Shown here in pieces: positions 20,789 to 32,735 of a DNA stretch of 64,000 bases. Every line of letters starts with the position of its first letter. Within the stretch, counting starts at the first letter, position 1. The stretch spans positions 1,922,001-1,986,000 of the forward strand of contig JAESUZ010002888.1 of NCBI GenBank assembly GCA_017311185.1, given 5' to 3'. Both the position numbers and the translations under genes were made by a program. The DNA is from Proteles cristata cristata. Taxonomy: Eukaryota; Chordata; Mammalia; Carnivora; Hyaenidae. The notes beneath the pieces were generated by a model. That model made no database searches and was not told the origin of the DNA. It saw only the letters and a list, made by a program, of their open reading frames with translations.

Positions 20789-23700
20789 TTTTTCTTTTTC
20801 TTTTTTTATTTATTTATTTATTTATTTTTTACAAATAGTTTATTGTCAAATTAGTTTCCACATAACACACAGTGCTCATCCCCACAAGTGCCCTCCTCCA
20901 TGCCCACCCCTCCTCCCCCCCTCATCCACCAGTCCTCAGTTTTTGTCAGCATTCAAGAGTCTCTCATGGTTTGCCTATCTCCCTTTCCCCCACCATTTCT
21001 GCCCTTCTTCTCCCTCTTGGTCCTCTGTTAAGCTCCTCCTAATCCTCCTATACGTGCACACATATGATATTTGTCTTTCTCTGCCTGACTTATTTGGCTC
21101 AGCATAACACCCTCAAGGTCCATCCATGTTGCTACACATGGCCAGATTTCATTGTTTCTCATTGCCATGTAGTATTCCATGGTATAGATAAACCACATCT
21201 TCTTGATCCATTCATCTGTTGATGGACACTTAGGCTCTTTCCAGGGTTTAGCTATTGTGGAGAGTGCTGCTATGAACATTGGGGTACATGTGCTCCTATG
21301 CCTCAGCATTTCTCTATCCCTTGGGTAAATTCCTAGCAGTGCTATTGCTGGGTCATAGGGAGTTCTATTGTTAGTTTCCTGAGGAACCTCCACACTGTTT
21401 TCCAGAGGGGCTGTACCAGTTTACATTCCCACCAACAGTGGAGGAGGGTGCCCGTTTCTCCACATCCTCGCCAGCATCTAGAGTTCTCTGATTGGCTCAT
21501 TTTAGCCACTCTGACTGGCGTGAGGTGGTATCTCAGTGTGGTTTTTGATTTGTATTTTCCTGATGAGGAGGGATGCTGAGCATCGTTTCATGTGTCTGTT
21601 GGCCATCTGGATGTCCTCTTTGGAGAAGTTTCTGTTCATATCTTCTGCCCATTTCTTCACTGGGTTGTTTGTGTTTTGGGCGTGTAGTTTGGTGAGTTCC
21701 TTGTAGATTCTGGATATCAACCCTTTATCTGATATGTCATTGCAACTATCTTTTCCCATTCCGTTGGTTGCCTATTAATTTTCTGGGTTGTTTCCTTGGC
21801 TGTGCAGAAGCTTTTAATCTTGAGGAGGTCCCAACAGTTTATTTTTGCTCTTGATTCCCTTGCTTTTGGGGATGTGTCAAGTAAGAAGTTGCTGCGGTGG
21901 AGGTCAAGGAGGTTGTTTCCTGCTGTCTCCTCTAGGGTGTGGATAGTTTCCTGTCTCACGTTCAGGTCCTTGATCCATTTTGAGTTTATTTTTGTGCATG
22001 GTGTGAGAAAATGATCTAGTTTCATTCTTCTGCATGCTGCTGTCCAATTCTCCCAACACCATCTGTTAAAAAGGCTGTCTTTTTCCATTGGATATTCTTT
22101 CCTGCTTTGTCAAAGATTAGTTGGCTGTACACTTTTGGGTCCACTTCTGAGTTCTCAATTCTGTTCCATTGGTCTATGTGTCTGTTTTTGTGCCAATACC
22201 ATACTGTCTTGATGATGACAGCTTTGTAGTAGAGGCTAAAGTCTGGGATGGTGATCCCTCCGTTTTGGTTTTATTTTTCAGGATTACTTTGGCTATTCGG
22301 GGTCTTTTGTGGTTCCATACAAATTTTTGGATAGTTTGTTCTAGTTTTGAGAAGTATGCTGGTGCAATTTTGATTGGAATTGCATTGAATGTGTAGAGTG
22401 CCTTAGGTAGTAATGACATCTTAACTATATTTATTCTTCCTATCCATGAGCATGGAATGTTTTTCCATTTCTTTGTGTCTTCTTCAGTGTCCTTCATAAG
22501 TTTTCTATAGTTTTCATCATACAGATCTCTTGTATCCTTGGTTAGCTTTATTCCAAGGTATTTTATGGTTTTTTGTGCAATTGTGAATGGGATCAGTTTC
22601 TTGATTTCTCTTTCTGTTGCTTCATTGTTGGTGTATAAAAATGCAACCGATTTCTGTACGTTGATTTTGTACCCTGCAACTTGGCTGAATTCTTGGATCA
22701 ATTCTAGTAGGCTTCTGATGGAGTCTGTCGGGTTTTCTATGTAGAGTATCATGTCATCTGCGAAGAGTGAAAGTTTGACTTCCTCTTTGCCAATTCTGAT
22801 GCCTTTGATTTCCTTTTGGTGTCTGATGGCTGATGCTAGGACTTCCAGCACTATGTTAAACAACAGTGGCGAGAGTGGACATCCCTGTCGTGTTCCAGAT
22901 CTCAGGGGGAAAGCTCTCAGTTTTTCCCCATTTAGGATGATGTTAGCTGAAGGCTTCTCATAGATGGCTTTGATGATGTTTAAGTAGGTTCCTTCTATCC
23001 CAACTTTCTCGAGAGTCTTTATTAAGAAGGGATGCTGTATTTTGTCAAATGCTTTTTCGGCATCTATTGACAGGATCATATGGTTTTTATCTTTTCTTTT
23101 ATTGATATGATGTATCACATTGATTGTTTTGCAAATATTGAACCAGCCCTGTAACCCAGGAATGAATCCCACTTGATCTTGATGGATGATTCTTTTTATA
23201 TGCTGCTGGATTCGATTTGCAAGGATCTTGTTGAGAATTTTTGCATCCGTATTCATCAAGGATATTGGCCTGTAGTTCTCTTTTTTTGCTGGATCTCTGT
23301 CTGGCTTGGGAATCAGAGTGATGCTGGCTTCGTAAAATGAGTCCAGGAGTTTTCCTTTGATTTCTATTTTTTGGACTAGCTTGAGAAGAATTGGGATTAA
23401 TTCTGTTTTAAATGTCTGGTATAATTCCCCAGGGAAGCCATTAGGTCCAGGGCTCTTATTTGTTGGGAGATTTTTGATTACTCATTCGATTTCTTCACTC
23501 GTTATGGGTCTGTTCAGGTTTTCTGTTTCTTCCCATGTGAATTTTGGTAGTGAGTGTGTGTTTAGGAATTTGTCCATTGCTTCTAAGTTGTCCAATTTGT
23601 TGGCATATAATTTTTCATAGTATTCCCTGATAATTGCTTGTATTTCTGAGGGGTTGGTTGTAATAAGTCCTTTTTCATTCATAATTTTGTCTATTTGGGT

Positions 23701-23929
23701 GCTCTCTCTTTTCTTTTGGATAAGTCTGGCTAGAGGTTTGTCAATTTTGTTTACTTTTTCAAAAAACCAACTCTTGGTTTCATTGATCTGTTCAATTGTT
23801 TCTTTGGTCTCTATGTTGTTTATTTCTGCTCTGATTTTTACTATTTCTCTTCTTCTACTGGGTTTAGGGCGTTCTTGTTGCTCTGCCTCTAGTTCCTTTA
23901 GGTGAGCTGTTAGATTTTGGACTTGCGCT
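20789..23929 (-). mobile_element. LINE-1, 5'-truncated 3.1-kb insertion with perfect TSD
   Basis: Perfect 16-bp duplications (gggaaaaacatttttc) at 20773-20788 and 23930-23945 fix the insertion exactly. The poly-A lies at the left as T-rich (TTTC)n/(TTTA)n. The 3' UTR (acaaatagtttattgtcaaa in plus) follows, then ORF2 read on the minus strand. The 5' end falls inside ORF2, before the reverse transcriptase domain, so the endonuclease domain, ORF1 and promoter are absent. It was presumably made by target-primed reverse transcription. It is the least decayed L1 here. Confidence 0.97.
22174..23929 (-). pseudogene. L1 ORF2 remnant: reverse transcriptase domain
   Basis: The longest open piece, 361 codons from 23259 to 22174, holds the reverse transcriptase core: SIDAEKAFD at residues 64-72 (motif A), TRQGCPLSP at 123-131 (motif B) and the catalytic FADD at 166-169. 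An upstream piece (23940-23482) in the same frame ends at a TGA just before the conserved VIKNLPTNK stretch. A frameshift near 22270 spoils the end, replacing the expected sequence with [12 protein letters not shown]. Later fragments at 22088-21717 and 21759-21502 continue the C-terminal region in other frames. The active-site aspartates are kept, but the protein cannot be made. Confidence 0.93.
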
Positions 23930-23945
23930 GGGAAAAACATTTTTC

Positions 23946-24596
23946 AAATGGAATAGCTGATCCTTTCAAACTCCCTTAGCACCTCAGTTTACTCACCCTG
24001 AGAGTGTACTTGCTCTTGGACCAAAACAGCAGCACCAAGATACAGTGTCACTATTAAATTGGTCTTTCTTGTCCTTGGAGGCCAGTTGGGTTTTCTCGAT
24101 ATTGTTCTGCCGAAAACATTTTGATAGTACTGTCAAGCATTTGCTATAGAAAATTCTCCTTATAGAAACCAGACTCAAACCCAAAAGTCCTGCATTCCAT
24201 CTCCCTAACCTGATCACTTCTCCCTAGGTTTAGCATTCCCATACTCTTTTACACAATAATACTCTTGTTTTGAATAAACAATAATAAGAGATATATTGCT
24301 TCTACATAAGTCTATTGGCAGAAAGACAAAATATTTGTTACTATGTTTGATTCTTGGCTGTCGTATATCTAGACATCCTTATTTAATTAAGAAATTTTAA
24401 AAATAACTACCAGAAAATTTGTAGAATATAATTTTTACACTTTCCTCTTTTCTGCCCCCATAATTGGCACTTTCCAGCTTCTCTACTTTCTATTACAAAA
24501 ATCTCTCCTCCCCTGTACCTGCTCTCCATGAGTGCTAGCAATAATCCACTTCACACCTCAACCAGTGGCCTCAACTCCTTGAACATGAGTAGATTT
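23946..24596. other. No gene seen
   Basis: No element recognised between the L1 and the next SINE. A 74-codon minus frame at 24217-23993 is unsupported. Confidence 0.5.
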
Positions 24597-24607
24597 AAAA
24601 TGTCATG

Positions 24608-24844
24608 GGGTGCCTGGGTGGCTTAGTCGGTTAAGCGTCCGACTTTTGCTTGGGTCATGATCTCACGTTTCGTGGGTTCGAGCCCCGCATCGGGCTCTGT
24701 GCTGACTGCCAGCTCAGAGCCTGGAGGCTGTTTCGGAGTCTGTGACTCCCTCTCTCTCTGGCCCTCCCCTGCTCACGTTGTCTCTCTCTCTCTCCTAGAA
24801 GTAAATAAAAAAATATATATATTTAAAAAATAGATTAAAAAAAT
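24608..24844 (+). mobile_element. Can-SINE, second felid subtype, with TSD
   Basis: Subtype features are ttttgcttgggtcatgatct, ctgactgccagctcagagcc, ctgtttcggagtctgtgact and ctcctagaagtaaataaaa. Perfect 11-bp duplications aaaatgtcatg at 24597-24607 and 24845-24855 bound it. Confidence 0.95.
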
Positions 24845-24855
24845 AAAATGTCATG

Positions 24856-25480
24856 AAAATTGTATCGCCTTCTTACAAAAAGGAACTTCTACTTTTAGTG
24901 TCTAATGTTTGAGAAAATCTATAATCCAAAAGCTGCTACTGATTTATTATTAACAGATTTAAAGTATTTCTATTTTATTAATCATAATAATACCAAAGTG
25001 CATTTCCCAAATATTATGTGTATGCGGTGTCGTTTCTACCTGCCTAGCGCCTCTCCCTTCTTTAGGAAAGAGGCCGGCCTCATTAATTCTGGTTGTGTTT
25101 TCTTAACCACGGTAATGCCTTACGTCTTGGGGCAATCACATTACATATGTCTACAAATACCATTCCTTGTGTTAGAGATTGGTCCAAGGTTTTAGCAAAT
25201 GAATCAAGTTGGGACAATCAGAGTCCCTTCATGTGACCGGGGAGAAGAGCCCTTTTGTGCCTAATGGTATAGCCTTGAGGATGTGAGTTGAAATGCTGGC
25301 AGTATGTCTCCTTCACAGCATTGTAAAGTTGAAATAGAGCCAAATCACAAAGCACGGCAAAAATAAAATATAAAAAGTGAAAACAAATCTGCTTTTTGCA
25401 TAAGCTAGATTAGCGGAGTTTCTGTTTTTAAACCCCCCACCCCTAAAATGTAACACCAAGAAAGTAGGGTATGAGCAAAC
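24856..25480. other. No gene; possible ancient repeat at about 25120-25310
   Basis: The stretch gattggtccaaggttttagc, then gggacaatcagagtcccttc and gaggatgtgagttgaaatgc, recalls an old mammalian repeat containing 'gggccaatcagagtcc'. I cannot name the family. The 96-codon frame at 24905-25195 is unsupported. Confidence 0.35.
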
Positions 25481-25489
25481 TAAGTGACC

Positions 25490-25810
25490 TTTAAAATCAT
25501 TTTTTTAATTATAAGAGTAAAACATCAACATGAATAAAAAACCAAATATTACATAAGAATATAAAACTAAAAGTTTTCCCACTCAAAACAGCCCGGCTTT
25601 TCACAGGAGACTTATAGATTTCCTTCTAGGAAATGGTTGGCATACACAAAAATAAAAGACATATAGAATGGGGTCTTTTAAAACTTTGTTCATGCAGTTA
25701 GTACTATATAATATATGACTTTCATCCTGAATATATGGATCTACTCCATTATTTTTAGTTAGCTACAGAACATTCCATTGCAATAATATGCCATAATTTA
25801 TTTTACTAGT
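25490..25810 (-). mobile_element. Ancient LINE-1 3' region in antisense
   Basis: The text resembles reverse-complement ancient L1: ctttcatcctgaatatatgg, ctactccattatttttagtt, cagaacattccattgcaata, tgccataatttattttacta. Matches are weak but in order. Confidence 0.5.
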
Positions 25811-25814
25811 TCTC

Positions 25815-25915
25815 TAGGCATTGTATGTAAGCAAAGAATCATGGGAATCTACCCCAAAACTAAGAATGCACTGTATATACTGTTCACTAACTTGACAATA
25901 AATTTTTAAAAATAA
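25815..25915 (+). mobile_element. LINE-1 3' terminus, about 100 bp
   Basis: The sequence gtatgtaagcaaagaatcat, gggaatctaccccaaaacta, then gttcactaacttgacaataa and an A-rich tail is the carnivore L1 3' terminus in sense orientation. Confidence 0.7.
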
Positions 25916-26172
25916 TTAGTAAAATAAATAGCATTATTGTAGCACTTGGCTTCAATGAAGAAGTAATTTTTTCCATATCATTTAGATGATAAAAGATAAA
26001 ATGCTTTTGCTTGTTTGATATGGACTTATAGTAAGGACATTAAGTGACTATTCCTATTGGAAGAATGGAGTTAACCATATCTCAGCTATGCAGCTTTAAG
26101 ACTTCATTTACAATTCAAAAGTAAATATAAGAATTGTCTTCATTTTTGTAGCTTTAAGAAATATCTGCTAAG

Positions 26173-26222
26173 AATGTGGAAACTAATTTGACAATAAACT
26201 ATTTGTAAAAAAAAAAGAAAGA
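26173..26222 (+). mobile_element. Ultra-short LINE-1 insertion (about 50 bp) with perfect TSD
   Basis: Only the last 36 or so bases of the L1 (gtggaaactaatttgacaat, aaactatttgta) plus an A-rich tail are present. They are flanked by perfect 17-bp duplications (aagaaatatctgctaag) at 26156-26172 and 26223-26239. The same terminus is shared by the larger L1s at 20789, 27080, 47589 and 54416. Confidence 0.95.
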
Positions 26223-26416
26223 AAGAAATATCTGCTAAGTATTTAAGAATAGTAAATCTTTGCATTGTGTCTCCAAAATGGACCCATATATTTAAGGAAT
26301 TTCTTTCTTCATTCTGGATACACATAGTGTAAGTAGCCCAGAAGGACCAAACAGAAATTGAAAATATTTCTGCACCCTTTGCAACTGGAGAACTACTAGG
26401 TAAGAAAGAAGCACAC

Positions 26417-26600
26417 CTGGCGAGCCTGGGTGGGTCAGTTTGTTGAGGATCTATCTGCTCTTGATTTCAGCTCAGGACATGATCCCAGGGTTGTGGAATT
26501 AAGCCCTGTGTCAGGCTCTGTGCTGAGTGTGAAGACTGCTTAAGTTTTTCTCTCTCTCCTTCTGCCCCTCTACCCTGCTCATGCTGTATCTCAGAAAGAA
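26417..26600 (+). mobile_element. Can-SINE, older subtype
   Basis: It has a diverged head (gagcctgggtgggtcagttt), ctcaggacatgatcccaggg, a middle gtcaggctctgtgctgagtg and a reduced CT tract. The tail has expanded into the GGGAA repeat that follows. Confidence 0.88.
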
Positions 26601-26664
26601 AGGGAAGGGAAGGGAAGGGAAGGGAAGGGAAGGGAAGGGAAGGGAAGGGAAGGGAAGGGAAGGG
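26601..26664 (+). repeat. (GGGAA)n minisatellite-like tract
   Basis: About 13 near-perfect agggaa/ggga pentamers grown from the SINE tail. The antisense frame encodes only a Pro-Phe-Pro-Ser-Leu repeat. Confidence 0.96.
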
Positions 26665-27065
26665 TGTCCGTATTTCTTTAATATGTAAAAATGGTGCTAT
26701 ATTATAGAGTCCGTCAATCAATAAATAGTAACTTTACCCCATTTAAGTATGATGAAAAGACCCCTGGATTTTGTTTGATTTCCCCCACTACTGTTAGTCC
26801 TGTGTACATTTTCTCCTATCCCTGCTGTGCACAATTGGATAAACAGACTTTCTTGATGCTTAGTCTGACTATAAGCCAATCACTTTGAAAATTAAAAAAA
26901 AGTACTTCAATGACCTTTTGCAATCTAATCAAGTTGTCTTCAAAAAGCTTTAGCTTAACTTATCTCCCTGATCTGAAATACATCATTTTACCAAATAACA
27001 TGAGAAAAAATATTCAGTGATGTGCATTACAAAAGCTGGGATCTATGACTTCTGAAAAAGCAGTC
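26665..27065. other. No gene seen
   Basis: No element recognised. Confidence 0.45.
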
Positions 27066-27079
27066 ACTGAAGACAAAAA

Positions 27080-28325
27080 AATTTTTTTTTAATTTATTTT
27101 ATTTTATTTTTTTTTTACAAATAGTTTATTGTCAAATTAGTTTCCACATAACACACAGTGCTCATCCCCACAAGTGTCCTCCTCCATGCCCATCCCTCCC
27201 TCCCCCCACATCCATCAGTCCTCAGTTTTTGTCAGCATTCAAGAGTCTCTCATGGTTTGCCTATCTCCCTTTCCCCCACCATTTCCCCCCTTCTTCTCCC
27301 CCTTGGTCCTCTGTTAAGTTCCTCCTAATCCTCCTATATGTGCAAACATGATATTTGTCCTTCTCTGCCTGACTTATTTCGCTCAGTATAACACCCTCAA
27401 GGTCTACCCATGTAGCTACACAAGGCCAGATTTCATTGTTTCTCATTGCCATGTAGTATTCCATGGTATAGATAAACCACATCTTCTTGATCCATTCATC
27501 TGAGATGGACACTTAGGCTCTTTCCATGTTTTAGCTATTGTGGAGAGTGCTGCTATGAACATTGGGGTACATGTGCTCCTATGCATCAACATTTCTGTAT
27601 CCCTTGGGTAAATTCCTAGCAGTGCTATTGCTGGGTCATAGGGAGTTCTATTGTTAGTTTCCTGAGGAACCTCCACACTGTTTTCCAGAGGGGCTGCACC
27701 AGTTTACATTCCCACCAACAGTGGAGGAGGGTGCCCGTTTCTCCACATCCTCGCCAGCATCTAGAGTTCTCTGATTGGCTCATTTTAGCCACTCTGACTG
27801 GCGTGAGGTGGTATCTCAGTGTGGTTTTGATTTGTATTTTCCTGATGAGGAGCGATGCTGAGCATCATTTCATGTGTCTGTTGGCCATCTGGATGTCCTC
27901 TTCGGAGAAGTGTCTGTTCATATCTTCTGCCCATTTCTTCACTGGGTTGTTTGTTTTTCGGGCGTGGAGTTTGGTGAGTTCCTTATAGATTCTTGATATT
28001 AACCCTTTATCTGATATGTCATTTGCAACTATCTTTTCCCATTCCGTTGGTTGCCTATTAATTTTCTGGGTTGTTTCCTTGGCTGTGCAGAAGCTTTTAA
28101 TCTTGAGGAGGTCCCAACAGTTTAATTTTGCTCTTGATTCCCTTGCTTTTGGGGATGTGTCAAGTAAGAAGTTGCTGCAGTGGAGGTCAAGGAGGCTATT
28201 TCCTGCTTTCTCCTCTAGGGTGTTGATAGTTTCCTGTCTCCTGTTCAGGTCCTTTATCCATTTTGAGTTTATTTTTGTACACGGTGTGAGAAAATGATCT
28301 ACTTTCATTCTTCTGCATGCTGCTG
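27080..28325 (-). mobile_element. LINE-1, 5'-truncated 1.25-kb insertion with TSD
   Basis: The copies actgaagacaaaaa (27066-27079) and actaaagacaaaaa (28326-28339) flank it. The T-rich left end is the poly-A. The body matches the 3' portion of the L1 at 20789-22035 almost line for line (ORF2 C-terminus plus 3' UTR). Minus-strand frames 28308-27865 (147 codons), 27676-27443 and 27512-27261 are successive pieces of the ORF2 C-terminal region, separated by frameshifts. Confidence 0.96.
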
Positions 28326-28339
28326 ACTAAAGACAAAAA

Positions 28340-29693
28340 TTTTAATATAATTCCACTAACCACAAACAACAGGAAATAAGCAAGTTTAATTTTCTGTGAT
28401 TTTTTCCATAGGATATTCCTACAGTGTGGTAGACATAGAACCTAGATTTAATAAAGTAAATATTTAGGAGGCAGAGAGGTTAATGTAACTGTTGTGGGGG
28501 AAAAAAAGTCATTGGGTGAACTAGGGTCAACATCACCAATTATTTGAAATTCTTTATAAACAGCCAAATATGAACTTCTTAGTAGATGATGGTAAAATTC
28601 TCTGCAGCAGAATAACAGTCAAAGAAAAATGTTTAAACATTCCCATTATAATGAATATTTCACATAATCTTTGTGCCTTCCTAAAAACTCTGAAGTCTCT
28701 ATGAACAGTTATTTTTCTTAGTAAGTGAGTTTCAGTGCAGAGTAAAGAATGGTACTTCACAGAACTGAGCCCTGTCTAAAGACTTATATCATATATGAGC
28801 CATATAAAAATAGAACTAATGAGACAAAACTCTTTGAAAAGATATATATGTATCCAAAAATGTGGGTTCATGTAGGCAGCAGTTTAAAATTTAGCAAAGG
28901 TGTCTTTTCACTGGAAAAAAAAACAGTTCCAAATTTTCTTCACATGCAATTAAGTACCTTTGATTACCAATATCTTTTACAGCCTGTAAGATCTACTTAA
29001 ATAAATAACTAATAATTATTGCTCAATGCAGTTCTTGGATTCCTCCTATAGAGAAAAAATGAAATAGTTCAAGAGTGGGGGCAGTATGTTTTTTTTCAAT
29101 TGAGTTTAGATACTTCAGAGTACTGCACAGTGTTATGTTATTGAACAGTGATTATAGTAGCACATTTAGGAACATTAACAAGTAATAGTTATGGAGAAAC
29201 GCCAGTTGGCGAAAGCTTCTGCCATATGAGATTAGCAAGCTCTTCTATTCCCTCCTGCACTGGCAGGGGAAACATCTTTACAATTTCAATTACATTACAT
29301 ATAATTACTTCATTTTCAATGTTTATATGCACAAAGTGTGTGCATTTACAAAATGCTTAATTTTTACTTAAAATTCAATAAGTGCTTTAAGACACTAATT
29401 GACTGATGTGTTGATATGTGTCATGGAGCTATCCACACGGAGGTAGAATTGGGGAAGTTTTTCAGGAACAAATGATCTTTTCAAAAATGCAATGCCAACC
29501 AAGTTGCTCCACGTATGGAGCTACTGGGGCTCCTAATTTTCACTAAATACAAACTCTATTTCTGAAGATTCTTATTTATATGTGTGAGGATGCAGTTCAG
29601 CCAAAACAGAGAATCAGAGTCCTGTTATGGTATATCTATATCGGAAAAAATCATCCAATTGAAAATAAGGCAAGAATATTACAGCAAGGTCTT
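28340..29693. other. Repeat-poor stretch, no gene seen
   Basis: About 1.35 kb with no element I recognise. Open frames are short (68-83 codons) and unsupported. Confidence 0.45.
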
Positions 29694-29894
29694 TATTTTT
29701 TTAATGTTTATTTATTTTTGAGAGCCAGAGCATGAGCAGGGGAGGGGCAGAGAGAGAGGGAGACACAGAATCTGAAACAGGTTCCGGCTGAGCTGTCGGC
29801 ACAGAGCCCGATGCAGGGCTCAAACTCACAAATTGTGAGACCATGACCTGAGCTGGAGTCAGACACTTCATCAGCTGAGCCACCCAGGCGCCCC
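29694..29894 (-). mobile_element. Can-SINE (felid SINEC type)
   Basis: The reverse-complement head ends at 29894 (gagccacccaggcgcccc), the middle is caggttccggctgagctgtc, and the tail is at the left. The head is close to consensus. Confidence 0.94.
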
Positions 29895-31239
29895 TATAGT
29901 AAGCTCTTTCAAAATCATGCCAGCACATTGTGTAGCAAGTCCACCTGGGGTATAACCGATTCCCTGAAGGTTATTTGACTCCCTAGGAAATGTAACTTTA
30001 TTTGAATTACTATTTACTGGTTATTAGGGCTCAGACTCTGATGAATTAGATGTTCTCTTCTAGAAAATGGATAGATACGTTGGAAATTACTTTGTCTGGG
30101 AGAAATGAATACGGCTTCGATTAGAAAAGGTAAGATAACCCAAAGGTTACCATTGTATTTCCCTGTAGGACAATAAGCAGTTTTTACTCTAATTTAGCCT
30201 TCTTTCCAGAATTCATTTTCCACACACATGTGTGTATGTCTGTCTCTAATCAATTTTGTCACTCTGTAGCCTCAGTAAGTTAAATAAATCTATGAATCTT
30301 TAACATGTACCCACTAAGGAACTTATCTATTTAACTTTCTGAAAACGCAGTCTTGATGGCATTCATGAACTCTCAATAAAATGTTAACTATAACAGTATG
30401 TTACCTTAATAAAACATTATCTGTTAAACTGTTGGGTCAGTGATCTTGAGGCATCTGTTTAATGAGTCTGTGTGCATGGTGCAAATACTACCTTTGATAT
30501 TTTGTGTTGAGACGCCTGGAACCAAACTTGAGAGACACAAGAGAACAGAGAGGATCTGTGGTCTGTCCTAGACCCCACTCCAGAGATTAGATGTGATCCA
30601 CTATGTCCAAGGTATGCAAGTAACAGGACTATTTTAATGAAGCTCAAAACAATCAGTGCTGCATCTGAGCGCAGCCCCCAGAGCGGGAGGGGCAATTCCC
30701 TATACCAGTAGGTAGCAGGGGCCATGAGCAGAGAGCACCGCAGGGCATAATCGGGGAAACACAGTGATCACAAAGGGAATGGTGGCTGCCCTCTGAAAGC
30801 CAGCCCCTCCTTTCTGATGGCTTGTGAGAAAAACAATTTAGTCGGGAGGCTGTAGCGGAAGAATATGTACAGTCTTATTTCTCAGGACATAGGGGACATT
30901 ACCTTAAAATCCACACAAATAACTAAGAAAAAATGGTAAACCTATTTTGGTTCCAAGGTAAGGGATATAGGCTGTGAATGATACCTTAGCAAAACTCACG
31001 CGTTTATATTGAAGTTACTTCATTTGAATTCAATGTACGAAGACCTGAAGACATTTCATTCATTCCAGTTTTAAAACAAAATTTCTATGAAAGTGTCACA
31101 ATGGACACTTATTCTATTTAGGTACTGGTTTTAAGGAATTCTAGAGCCATCTTTACATTATTTTTCACAAGTCTAAAGAAAACTTATCCTTAGCAATAGG
31201 TAATACTATCCCATGAATATTAATATAAGAAAACATTTA
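29895..31239. other. Repeat-poor stretch, no gene seen
   Basis: An 88-codon minus frame at 30725-30459 has no recognisable domain, and I see no exon signals to support it. No repeat recognised. Confidence 0.45.
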
Positions 31240-31447
31240 TTTTTTTAATTTGTTAATGTTTAATTATTTTTGAGAGAGATAGAAAGTTTATACGAGAGAG
31301 AAGGGGCAGAGAGAGGAAGACAGAGGATCTGAAGCGGGGTCTAAGTTGACAGCAGAAAGCCCAGTAAGGGACTGGAACTCACAAACTGCAAGATCAAGAC
31401 CTGAGCCAAAGTCAGACACCCAACAAACTGAGCCACCCAGATGCCCC
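31240..31447 (-). mobile_element. Can-SINE (felid SINEC type), diverged
   Basis: The head is at the right (gagccacccagatgcccc) and the middle is degraded (agcggggtctaagttgacag). Approximate duplications begin aagaaaa at 31227 and 31448. Confidence 0.9.
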
Positions 31448-31728
31448 AAGAAAAGATATTTAATTGTGATTTTCAAACTTTGAGTTTTTCTTTCAACTGG
31501 CATGCTTGTAACAGAGAAATGATGGCAGACCTGGTAATTGCTTTATCTTTGAAAGATTTTGTGAACAAAGTCAGGGTGCTTATTTCTATAAAAATAAAAA
31601 TTTTCTAGAAACTATATTAACAAAAGATAATTAGTAGAGGAGCAACAAGAAACAGAGGAACATTAGGAAGGCAAAACAGTTTATATCCAACCAGGACACT
31701 TTTAAGAGTAAAAGGTGGTGTGGGGATA

Positions 31729-31943
31729 GTGGGAGGCTGAGTGGCTCAGTCAGTTAAGCGTCCAACTTCAGCTCACGCGATGATCTCACAGTCTGTGAGT
31801 GCGAGCCCTTCATCGGGCTCTGTGCTGTCAGCTCAGAGACTGGAACCTGCTTCAGAGTCTGTGTCTCCCTCTCTCTCTGTCCCTCCTCCACTCATGCTCT
31901 TTCTCTCTCTGCCTCAAAAATGAATAAACATTTAAAAAAATAT
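31729..31943 (+). mobile_element. Can-SINE (felid SINEC type)
   Basis: It runs from gaggctgagtggctcagtca through gtgagtgcgagcccttcatc and cagagactggaacctgcttc to aatgaataaacatttaaaaa. Similar flanks (agtaaaaggtgg and agtaaaacaggg) suggest a target-site duplication. Confidence 0.93.
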
Positions 31944-32129
31944 AGTAAAACAGGGAACTACTAATAATTACCCTGGAAATACAAGTGTATACCAGAATCG
32001 TGTAGAGCAAATTGAGATTTACGGTCACTCTATGAAGGAACAGGAATAGGCGGAGTAAATTCTAATTAGTATTTTCTAGATACTTTCAGATATATGAGTG
32101 CACTTGCAATGTACATAGAGATGTACTGC

Positions 32130-32465
32130 TCAGATAAGACACACCCTCCCCACCTGAAGAAAGTTCCCCAGCTCCTAGGAATGATATTGATAGGCAGCCT
32201 TCACTGTCAGCTCCTTCATTCATGCCTCAACTACAGAGAGGGCTATCTTGTCCTAAGGTCATGCCTTTCCTGGGGACAGCCCAGGCCACTTCATTCCAAC
32301 ACAAGACAACTCTCTCAGGTCATTTCGACTCCAAGCTCCCCATGCATTGACTTCTCCAACTGTTTCCTTTCCCACAGGTATTGATCTCAAGGGCACTTCC
32401 GAGAAACATCTTGCATACTAAACTCTATCTCAGAATCTGCTTCCCAGAAATCCCAACCTGGGACA
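32130..32465 (+). mobile_element. Old LTR-like repeat, family not assigned
   Basis: The 3' end gaaacatcttgcatactaaa, ctctatctcagaatctgctt, cccagaaatcccaacctggg is one I associate with a recurrent mammalian LTR-like element. The upstream part matches less clearly. The 96-codon frame at 32094-32384 lies inside it and is not a gene. Confidence 0.5.
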
Positions 32466-32519
32466 GTGCTTTACATTGATATAGTGAGTAGGACCATAAT
32501 CACCCAATGGCAAAATGGC

Positions 32520-32735
32520 CACCAGTTCTGACACCAGAGTGCTTGGTTCTAAGCTCCACTACTTCCTAGCTGTATGGCTGTGGGCAAGTTACTTTGCCTT
32601 TCTATTTCTGTTAAACATAGATACAGATAGAGCCTACCTCATAGGGCTGCTTGGAGATTTATATCAGTTAATACATGTGAAGAACCTAGAATAGTGCTTA
32701 GAATGTAGAAATTCATCAGTCTTAGCTACTATTAG
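32520..32735 (+). mobile_element. MIR SINE, long copy
   Basis: This is the clearest MIR here: ccactacttcctagctgtat, gctgtgggcaagttactttg, gcctacctcatagggctgct, tatcagttaatacatgtgaa, then gaatagtgcttagaatgtag. Confidence 0.9.

Noticed and set aside
26601..26664. Regular pentamer repeats that could be mistaken for a CRISPR-like or satellite array
   Set aside because: The units are five bases without spacers and extend a SINE tail. This is an ordinary simple repeat in a mammalian genome.
30459..30725. An 88-codon minus frame with hydrophobic stretch
   Set aside because: No known domain, no flanking exon signals and no neighbouring coding evidence.
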